A stretch of 64,000 nt of DNA, taken from positions 1 through 64,000 of the forward strand of contig NZ_PJCF01000002.1 of the NCBI RefSeq assembly GCF_002835935.1, in the 5' to 3' direction. Position numbers and translations under genes: made by a program. Positions within the stretch are counted from its first letter, which is position 1. Every line of letters starts with the position of its first letter. Of the stretch, positions 17,507 through 25,049 are shown piece after piece. A model generated the notes under the pieces. It searched no databases, had not been told where the DNA came from, and was given only the letters and a program-made list of their open reading frames with translations. Source of the stretch: Paraglaciecola sp. MB-3u-78. GTDB lineage: Bacteria > Pseudomonadota > Gammaproteobacteria > Enterobacterales > Alteromonadaceae.

Positions 17507-17640
17507 AGAGCACCGCCTCAGATAATTCTGTTTGAATAAAAGTAGTTCATCATCATAAGCAATATTCAGGGCTGGTTTGCACAACAGCGGGAAGCGCTTG
17601 TTCTAAATTCTGAATTATGTAAAAACAGATTCAGATTAGT
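17507..17640. repeat. Diverged inverted copy of the 195-300 sequence
   Basis: Reading plus here against the minus strand at 195-300 gives long matches: AAAGTAGAGCxCCGCCTCAGATAA, GCAATATTCA, CTGGTTTGCACAACAGCGGGA and TTCTGAATTA. Both copies lie beside decayed sequence. They are probably ends of one mobile-element family; I cannot name it. Confidence 0.6.
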
Positions 17641-17800
17641 TTTTGTATAAATAACATCACTCTATTCTAAAAAAGGCAACTAACGACCTAAAACGGTCGT
17701 AAGAGAATTCGAACTGAGTGAAAAATCATCATACGATTAATTAAACTTGACTGACGGCAATGAGCGATCAAAGGACAGTCAGAACATTCAAGATATAGCG

Positions 17801-18105
17801 CACTGGCGGGTTTCTTTACACAATTTTGACTCATGAATATTTCGTTAAAATTGATAATTTATCACTGATTGAGTTAATCGGTATCAGTTGTCAGTCAATT
17901 TTTATCTACTTTCCAGCTCCTTCCAGTCATAACGGACAGTCAGATTATTTAAACAATTACGTTACTTAAAGGGAACATTCACTGTCTGGTTTCTTTACAC
18001 AAATTTGACTCATGGATATTTCATCGAAAAATCTGTGCTAGATCACTGATTGATTTGTATGTCTCACCTGCCATCCATTGTTTATCTGCTATCCGCTTCC
18101 TTCGA
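17801..18105. repeat. Imperfect tandem repeat of about 180 bp, two copies
   Basis: GGTTTCTTTACACAAxTTTGACTCATG, ATATTTC, ATCACTGATTGA, TTTATCT and CTTCC recur in order in 17801-17926 and 17981-18105. No coding potential is seen in 17408-18395. Related 'CTTCGAGCG..GAAxCGCGACxG' sequence also appears near 33565-33600. This looks like a dispersed intergenic repeat. Confidence 0.6.
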
Positions 18106-18395
18106 GCGAGAAGCGGAGCATAATACTGAATAAAACGCGACTGTTCGGTGAGCGTCCAAAGCGTAGATAAGCGTAACGCTTACCAATATCCGGTATGTGC
18201 TAATTTGGATCGTTAACTGAAAGACTCAGTAATAATCGCTTTTGGCACTAACCTGCCCATATATTTGGAAAATAAAAAATTCGCTGACATATTGTATTAT
18301 ACAAAAAATATTATTGGCATGGTAAGTGCTTAACCAGGTCAATAATAAACGTATTATTTTTTAATAATTACGTATCACTAAAGACGAGGTTTTAA

Positions 18396-19520
18396 ATGAA
18401 CAAGAAATACAAATTTAGCACGCTGTTATTGGGGTTGGGTTTATTGCTGCTGACGGGTAATGCAGTTGCATCTAATACAGCAGCCATTATTCAAAGCCCC
18501 GTTATCGCAGGGGCCGTTGTCGTCGACGATTACCATGAAGATAAATGCACAGCGCAATGTTATATTAAAGCAGCAGCAGCAAAAGCTGAAGCAGTAGCAA
18601 AAGCAAAAAAAGCAGCAATAAAAGCAAAAGATGAAGCAGCAGCAAAGGCAAAAAAAGCAGCAATAAAAGCAAAAGACGAAGCAGCAGCAAAGGCAAAAAA
18701 AGCAGCAATAAAAGCAAAAGCTGAAGCAGCAGCAAAGGCAAAAAAAGCAGCAATAAAAGCAAAAGCTGAAGCAGCAGCAAAGGCAAAAAAAGCAGCAATA
18801 AAAGCAAAAGCTGAAGCAGCAGCAAAGGCAAAAAAAGCAGCAATAAAAGCAAAAGCTGAAGCAGTAGCAAAGGCAAAAAAAGCAGCAATAAAAGCAAAAG
18901 CTGAAGCAGTAGCAAAGGCAAAAAAAGCAGCAAAAAAAGCAAAAGCTGAAGCAGTAGCAAAGGCAAAAGCTGAAGCAGAAGTAAAAAAAGCAGCAGGCAC
19001 ACTAATAGGCGTTAATGGCAAGGTTATTATCGAAGAGAACCAGGTAGGTGCTTACTTAGATTATAATATTACAATCTTAGATGAACTCCTGAGTATTACG
19101 TCTTTTGGCGTTACCAACAGAGCCAGTGATTACTCTGCTAGCGCAGAAGGTAGAGATGGGTGGATGGGTGAATTTTTAACCAAGAAAGAATGGAACGATG
19201 GTTTCAAATTTGATTACCTTGGCAGTAGTCCTACTACAGCTGACTTGGCAAGCTTCGAGTCACTTTTTGGACTCGATGAAGAGGCAGTAGCATGGTTTTG
19301 GCTCAGTTCAGAAAACTCAGACACAGCATTAACCAAGGATGACGGCACAATCACCAATGTATTTAAATTATATGATGCAAGAGCCGCCTCTCAATTTGTG
19401 GCTTTCAATGGCAGTACGTTAGTCTCTCAAAGTGTTAATGTTTCAGAGCCATCAATAATTATAATTTTGGCATTAGGGATGACGGGGTTAGCCATACGTC
19501 GCTTTAAGAAAAAATCTTAA
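18396..19520 (+). CDS. Secreted Ala/Lys/Glu repeat protein with PEP-CTERM tail
   Basis: The 374-residue protein has four parts. First is a Sec signal peptide (about 1-25, LLLGLGLLLLTGNAVA). Second is a low-complexity segment (about 60-200) of about eight 15-residue units of type KAEAAAKAKKAAIKA, strongly helical and basic. Third is a globular acidic domain (about 205-345) that I do not recognise. Last is a PEP-CTERM-like sorting signal at the C-terminus: SEP, a hydrophobic stretch, then RRFKKKS. PEP-CTERM proteins are processed by exosortase and linked to extracellular polysaccharide; no exosortase gene is present in the window. The repeat resembles the TolA linker or histone-like tails, but the signal peptide points outside the cell. 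The ATG has a GAGG ribosome binding site about eight bases upstream. A terminator follows at 19609-19643. Confidence 0.8.
   Translation: MNKKYKFSTLLLGLGLLLLTGNAVASNTAAIIQSPVIAGAVVVDDYHEDKCTAQCYIKAAAAKAEAVAKAKKAAIKAKDEAAAKAKKAAIKAKDEAAAKAKKAAIKAKAEAAAKAKKAAIKAKAEAAAKAKKAAIKAKAEAAAKAKKAAIKAKAEAVAKAKKAAIKAKAEAVAKAKKAAKKAKAEAVAKAKAEAEVKKAAGTLIGVNGKVIIEENQVGAYLDYNITILDELLSITSFGVTNRASDYSASAEGRDGWMGEFLTKKEWNDGFKFDYLGSSPTTADLASFESLFGLDEEAVAWFWLSSENSDTALTKDDGTITNVFKLYDARAASQFVAFNGSTLVSQSVNVSEPSIIIILALGMTGLAIRRFKKKS
18582..18990 (+). repeat. 45-bp tandem repeat encoding KAEAAAKAKKAAIKA
   Basis: About nine head-to-tail units of 45 bp, nearly identical at DNA level (only GCT/GAT/GAC and GCA/GTA changes), inside the PEP-CTERM gene. 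Such identity predicts copy-number variation between strains. Antisense open frames over this stretch are a composition artefact. Confidence 0.9.
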
Positions 19521-19608
19521 GCATTTTAATTTCACTATCAAAATTGATTGACGACGACGGTATGCCTGAATAAATCCATGTAATCCAATGTTGTTGATAA
19601 TCATCAAG

Positions 19609-19643
19609 AAGCATCTTCCAGTTTTTGGTAGATGCTTTTTTTT
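19609..19643 (+). terminator. Terminator of the PEP-CTERM gene
   Basis: Stem AAGCATCT..CC / GG..AGATGCTT around a GTTTTT-type loop, followed by eight T residues. It lies about 90 bases after the stop codon. Confidence 0.8.
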
Positions 19644-19905
19644 GCTCATAAAGCTGCGATAAAAATAACGGGTGTCATCTGCTATCTGCTTATCTATACC
19701 CAAAGCCATTGGATATTATCCGCTAGCTGTTAAGCTTTGCAGAGCTATCTGGTGTTCAGCGTGTCCGACAGCTAACTGATAATCTAAACAATAGCGGATT
19801 TTGAACGTTATTCTTACCCGATTGATGATCAAGTTGCATCGAACAAAACTAAAATGTTTTAATATTGAATTTTGTTCCGTGATTAAACAATAAGGTAGTA
19901 TTCGA
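19644..19905. other. Intergenic DNA before the ABC genes
   Basis: I see no gene here; it presumably holds the promoter of the ABC pair. No confident -35/-10 pair was picked. Confidence 0.4.
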
Positions 19906-20511
19906 TTGTTAGTGTTTGAAAAGATCAGCCATTATTATCAAAACCGCTGTGTGTTCAATGATTTTTCCCTTGAGATCAACGAGCCCAGAGTCCTTATTAG
20001 TGGCCCAAACGGCAGTGGCAAAACCACTTTATTAATGCTGGCTGCAGGTCTCATTAAGCCAGATGCAGGTAAGGTGAGTTTCAATCAACAGTCGGTCCTA
20101 ATGACAGCAAGTAAACAGTATATTGGTATTAGTGCATCTAAGGTGGCTTTACCGGGATTTTTGACTGTGGCTGAATTATTGGATTTTCATCAGCGTCAAT
20201 TTAATTGTGAACCAGACGAGCATTGGCTCACACAATTTGGCTTAAAGCAGTATTGGCATACTAAAGTCGATAACTTGTCTTTAGGTAATCATAAAAAGCT
20301 CAGTTTGCTCACTGCAGTGATGCATCAACCCCCCTTGTTATTGCTTGATGAGCCAGCTAACGGTTTAGATGACAAAGCGCGATTAGCCCTTAATTTATTG
20401 CTTAGGGATTACCCAGGGCAGGTCATGATTGCCAGTCATGAAGGGGTTGCTGAAAAACATCAACAAGTAAGACACATTCAATTGCAACGCAGTGAGCCAG
20501 AGCCTGCATGA
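19906..20511 (+). CDS. ABC transporter ATP-binding protein
   Basis: A cytoplasmic ATPase of 201 residues that should energise the membrane protein encoded directly downstream. It has Walker A GPNGSGKTT (about 34-42), a Q-loop region near 75, a weak signature LSLGNHKK in place of LSGGQ, Walker B LLLLDEPANGLDD and the switch His in ASHEG. It is short, like CcmA or lantibiotic-type export ATPases. The start is TTG at 19906, or GTG six bases later. The stop overlaps the next ATG by four bases (ATGA), showing coupled translation. The substrate is unknown. Confidence 0.85.
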   Translation: MLVFEKISHYYQNRCVFNDFSLEINEPRVLISGPNGSGKTTLLMLAAGLIKPDAGKVSFNQQSVLMTASKQYIGISASKVALPGFLTVAELLDFHQRQFNCEPDEHWLTQFGLKQYWHTKVDNLSLGNHKKLSLLTAVMHQPPLLLLDEPANGLDDKARLALNLLLRDYPGQVMIASHEGVAEKHQQVRHIQLQRSEPEPA

Positions 20512-21641
20512 ATTACTGGCAGTTTCGGCTCAAGCTCTATAACGCATCACTCAAACAGTGGTTAGACAGTATCAAGCAATTAAGTATGGGCATCGTTGCT
20601 TTGTTTCCCCTTGCTTTGCCCGCACTGATTTTTTTACCTTTTGTAGCTTGGGGCATACTGGCGGATAGCAGCAGTGAAAACACTCTGTATTTAAATACCT
20701 TATGGGCCTATTTATTGTTCATATATAGCTGGATGTTGATACAACGCCATGGAGTATTGGCCACCCAGCATCGTTATTATGTTGATAGTTTAACGGTGAC
20801 TGACGTTAAGCGACAGTGGTGTGAAACGGGTTTAATTGTATACAGCGCGAATATTCTTCTGCTTGGGCCGCTGTGCCTGCTGTTATTGATGGTATATGGA
20901 GCAGCAGACCGCTTTTTCACTTTCACCCTGTTGCATATTGTTGAACAACTAGCACCTATTTTTGGGCTGGTAGTTTTAGTCAGTTATTACAGTGTTAGTG
21001 CAGTACGAGTGTCCAAATTGCCTTGGTTGAGCTTGTTGATATTGCCCTTAGGGGCAATTCCGATGGCGGATGAGCTCGCTAAAACGCAGTGGTTAGTATT
21101 GTGGTGTGTGGCAATCATAATTGAGCGTCAATTGCCTATACCTTCTTTTAGTTTAGGTAACTGGCCTAAAGGAATATTCAGGTTGCAACTACAAGCAGAT
21201 TTACATAATCCTCGTTCTGAAGGATTACGTTTTGTTGCCCTGTTACTAATGACCATTATGTTAGGTATTATGTTCAACGGAGTGAAACTTGAGGCCCAGA
21301 GTTATGTTGCAGGCTTTCTCAGTTTTTGTGCCGCGTTACTGATGGCGAGCAGTTTGTTCGATTCGCAAGCTTTACTGCGTTTGTATCAGCCCTATTTTAC
21401 CAGCTTGCCCATTTCTAAGTATGTATTGCAAAGCTATTGTTTGCTATATATTGGAATAAAAGCCTTACCGGGCTTACTGTTGCTTAGTTATGTTAACTTA
21501 TTTTCGGCCATACATTGGGCATTGTGGTTATTGTTTTATGTCACGAGTCTAATGGGTATATTGTATCGACCGATATGGTTTTTTATCGCGCCAATTATGA
21601 GTGCCATAGCGGTGTTTTTGCTGGTGATCATGGGGGGCTGA
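20508..21641 (+). CDS. Integral membrane protein, ABC permease partner
   Basis: A 377-residue polytopic protein with about nine to ten hydrophobic segments, the first at about 25-50. I do not recognise a named family, but position and overlap with the ATPase gene make it the likely permease of a small two-gene exporter. The central hydrophilic loop (about 225-240, LQADLHNPRSEG) faces the cytoplasm and could contact the ATPase. No charged catalytic motif is visible. Confidence 0.7.
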   Translation: MNYWQFRLKLYNASLKQWLDSIKQLSMGIVALFPLALPALIFLPFVAWGILADSSSENTLYLNTLWAYLLFIYSWMLIQRHGVLATQHRYYVDSLTVTDVKRQWCETGLIVYSANILLLGPLCLLLLMVYGAADRFFTFTLLHIVEQLAPIFGLVVLVSYYSVSAVRVSKLPWLSLLILPLGAIPMADELAKTQWLVLWCVAIIIERQLPIPSFSLGNWPKGIFRLQLQADLHNPRSEGLRFVALLLMTIMLGIMFNGVKLEAQSYVAGFLSFCAALLMASSLFDSQALLRLYQPYFTSLPISKYVLQSYCLLYIGIKALPGLLLLSYVNLFSAIHWALWLLFYVTSLMGILYRPIWFFIAPIMSAIAVFLLVIMGG

Positions 21642-21889
21642 ATAACCATAAATGGTATCCGTTTGTTAGTTCCGATTAGTGAATTCAATCAATCCAAACT
21701 ATGGACAGCGGATAGTGAACGGCAGTCAAAAACATCTGCTACCGTACGCTCTTACCCTTGTGAATAGGACGTTTAGAGCTAAAGTGGTCATTTCATCGGC
21801 TCATTTTTCAATGAAAAAATAAATAAGACTCTGGTATTTACTAGCAAAATGAGTGGCTATAGATTTCCAATAATCTGAAAATCTTCGGA

Positions 21890-22294
21890 TTAATCGATTT
21901 TAGCCAATTGTTGCAATATGCTGCAGTCTGGACTGCTGTCACCACGGCAACTGGTCGCTAATTCAGTTAACACTTGCTGAATATGTTGCAACTCAGAGAT
22001 TTTTGTCTCAATTTCGTGCAGATGCTGCTCAGCCATCAGCTTAACTGCTCGGCTTTCCCGTTCGGGATCCTGCCACAGGCTTAGTAATGATTTAATCTCA
22101 TGTAACGAGAAACCCAGATTCCGTGCCTGTCTAATAAACTTTAGCTGATTAAGCTGTTCATTATTATACAACCGGTATCCTGCTTCGGTCCGTGCTGGCC
22201 TTTGCAGTAAGCCGGACTGTTCATAGTGGCGGATCATTTTAGCGGTCAAGCCACTCGCTTTGGCCGCATTCCCTATGGTGATTAATTGGTGCAT
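21890..22294 (-). CDS. cueR: CueR, Cu(I)-responsive MerR-family regulator
   Basis: A DNA-bending activator that switches on copA when it binds Cu(I). It has 134 residues: an N-terminal winged helix (ITIGNAAKASGLTAKMIRHYEQSGLL), a conserved YRLYNNEQLNQLKFIRQARNLGFSLHEI region, a dimerisation coiled coil (about 80-110), and a C-terminal metal loop C-x7-C (CRGDSSPDC) matching the two thiolate ligands of CueR. It follows copA by 11 bases in the same direction, so it is probably co-transcribed and autoregulated from the copA promoter. Confidence 0.92.
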   Translation of the reverse strand: MHQLITIGNAAKASGLTAKMIRHYEQSGLLQRPARTEAGYRLYNNEQLNQLKFIRQARNLGFSLHEIKSLLSLWQDPERESRAVKLMAEQHLHEIETKISELQHIQQVLTELATSCRGDSSPDCSILQQLAKID

Positions 22295-22305
22295 ATTTTA
22301 TCCTC

Positions 22306-24690
22306 TTAAAACTTTTTACGTTGCAAGCGTAATGCATTGGTAACGACCAGTACGCTACTGACAGCCATCGCTCCACCGGCAATAATTGGATTTAAATACC
22401 CTAGCGCTGCCAACGGGATCCCGATGGTATTAAAGGCAAACGCCCAGAATAGGTTCTGCTTAATATTTCGATAAGTGGCTGCTGCAAGGGATATTGCTGC
22501 TGACACTAATGCAGGATCACCTCGCATCAATGTAATGGCTGCGGCGCTTATTGCGACTTCTGTACCTGTGGCCATGGCAATACCTAAATCGGCCTGAGCA
22601 AGCGCAGGAGCATCATTGATACCATCACCCACCATCGCCACTTGATAACCTTGCTGCTGGTAACGAGCAATGGCTGCTGCTTTATCTTGAGGTAATACTT
22701 CAGCCTGATAATCGTCCAGTTCCAGTTCACTGGCGACCTGCTGTGCACTTGCTGCAGAGTCACCGGTTAACATCGCTACTTTGATACCTCTTTGTTTTAG
22801 GGACTCCACTGCATTTTTAGCCTGTTCTTTAATTTTGTCGGCAAAACACAACAAACCAAGCAGTCCAATTTTATCATCTTGCTTTCTTGCCAGCCAGGAG
22901 ACCGATGCACCTTTGGTGGTTATTTGCTGCAAAGGCAATGTCAGTCCCATCTCTTCCATCCAACGACGACTTCCGAGCAACAACTGCTTGCCATTTTCTT
23001 CGCCTTGAACGCCTTTACCTGCAATCACCTTAAAGTGTTTTATATCAGGTAATTTTATCGCATCTTGTTGTGCCCTGGTTACGACTGCTTTAGCCAAAGG
23101 GTGCTCACTATTTTGCTGCAGACCATATGCCAACATGAGTAGTTCTTGTTCATCGATTTGAAATGGGGTTAACTGAATCAATTCAGGCTTACCTTCAGTT
23201 AAGGTGCCCGTTTTATCGAAGACAACCATATCGGTTTGTTTTGCCTGCTCTAGTGCTTGGGCATCTTTTACCAATATACCGTGGCGAGCAGCTGTTCCGG
23301 TGCCAGCCATAATGGCAGCCGGTGTAGCCAACCCCAGAGCACAAGGGCAAGCAATAACCAGCACCGCAACGGCATGCAAAATACCCTGAGTCCAGTCACC
23401 GCTTATCATCCCCCACCCAATAAGGGTCAATAATGCAATAAGCAGCACTAATGGTACAAACACACTGCTGATTTTGTCGACTAAGGCCTGAACTGGCGCT
23501 TTGGCTCCTTGAGCCTGTTCGACCATGTGAATGATTTTCGCCAGTGTGGACTCAGCACCAACGGCAGTGGCCGTTAACTCAAGTACCCCATCAAGATTAA
23601 TTGAGCCGCCTGTGACCTTATCTCCTAGCGTTTTTACCAAAGGCATACTCTCACCACTAATAAGCGCTTCATCAACATGGCTGTCACCATTGATGATCTT
23701 GCCATCAACTGGAATGCGTTCACCGGGTAACACTTTTACTTTTTCATTACGTTGCAGCTCAATTGCCGGAACAGATTGCCAGTTTTCATTTCGCCATACT
23801 TTGGCTGTAGTCGGTTGTACACTTTCCAATGCCCGCAACGCGTCTGTGGTATGACGTTTAGCACGCTTTTCTAATAGTTTCCCCATTAACACAAGAGTCA
23901 AAACGGCCGCACTACTTTCGAAATATAGATGCGGTGCTCCATGAAGGCCTTCAAAGCTATACCAAAGATACAGCGATAAACCGTAAGCTGCGCTAGTACC
24001 TAATGCGACTAGCAGATCCATATTGCTCGTCCCTGCTTTTAATGCATTAAAACCAGCACGATAAAAGCGGGCGCCAAAATAAAACTGTACCGGTGTTGCC
24101 AGCAACCATTGCCATAGAGATGGCATCACCCAATTGATGCCAAACAACATAGCTAACATCGGTAACACCAGTGGCAATGTGAGTATTGCAGCTCCGATAA
24201 CGGGCCAGTTGTCACTGCGGTAAAATGGCAGTGCAGGCTCTTCCGTATCAGCTCGTTCAGCTAAACTTTGCAGCGCAACAAGCTGATAACCTGCTTTTTG
24301 TACCGCATCACTGAGCAAGCTCTGACTAAGATTGGCATCACTAATTTGACTTAGTAGCGCGATATTGACCTGTTCTGTTGCCAGATTAACATTGGCTGTC
24401 ATCACCCCTGCCACATTCAGTAATGCCTTTTCTATGCGGCTTGCGCAGGAAGCACAAGTCATGCCTGTTACTTGGTACTGCCGTGTTTCAGTGCTAACTT
24501 GATACCCAGCCCCAGTGATGGCATTTAATAGCTCAGTCGCACTTGGGTTCCCCTCAACTGTTACGATTTCAGTTGCCAAATTAACCGTGGCCTGTTCCAC
24601 ATTCTTAACTTTAAGCAACGCTTTCTCAATACGACCTGCACATGACGAACATGTCATACCTTGCACTGCGAGTTGAATAGAAGATTGCAT
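22306..24690 (-). CDS. copA: CopA, Cu(I)-exporting P1B-type ATPase
   Basis: An inner-membrane pump that exports cytoplasmic Cu(I). It has 794 residues with two N-terminal heavy-metal domains (GMTCSSC near 11 and GMTCASC near 77) and eight membrane helices. It also has the transmembrane CPC motif ([14 protein letters not shown], about 448), the phosphorylation site [12 protein letters not shown] (about 491), the HP motif (SEHPLAKAV), and the hinge [22 protein letters not shown]-type segment. All catalytic elements are intact and length is typical. A CueR-type promoter lies 39-69 bases upstream. Confidence 0.96.
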   Translation of the reverse strand: [794 protein letters not shown]

Positions 24691-24728
24691 TTACCTTCTC
24701 CTGTTGATACCTAATAAGCGATATGACA

Positions 24729-24759
24729 AGGGTAAACCTTACCACGATGGCAAGGTCAA
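24729..24759 (-). promoter_or_regulatory. CueR-dependent copA promoter
   Basis: On the minus strand: -35 TTGACC (24759-24754), a 19-bp spacer, then -10 TACCCT (24734-24729). The spacer holds the dyad ACCTTGCCATCGTGGTAAGGT. A 19-bp spacer with an ACCTT...AAGGT dyad is the diagnostic MerR/CueR promoter arrangement. Confidence 0.92.
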
Positions 24760-25049
24760 GTTGGGTTAGAAAATAAATTAAAAATACGCTGTGTACTTGA
24801 TAACCACTTGATGATGGTGATGGCTTAGATACTGACAAAATGGCAAGAGGCTTTGCTTTATTTTTAATTAAATGGCATTGATTGGAACAGGGACGATGTA
24901 TAGGATGTTCAGATCCTTCCACTTAATTAGGCTGGCTAATGAGTGCCCCAACAAGAAATCTATTCTAAATTAAGCTGCGAGTGTGGCCAATTTTTATTAT
25001 TGAGCTAGTGACATAACTAGCTCAATAAAGTAACAACACAAACAACATG
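24760..25049. other. Intergenic, copA promoter side to M6 gene 3' end
   Basis: No gene is seen. Near 25000-25030 the imperfect palindrome TTGAGCTAGTGACATAACTAGCTCAA lies just after the protease stop codon. It is a candidate weak terminator for the protease gene. Confidence 0.4.

Noticed and set aside
18560-19021. Long minus-strand frames rich in Ala/Phe or Leu
   Set aside because: They are the complement of the 45-bp Ala/Lys/Glu repeat and owe their length to the repeat composition.
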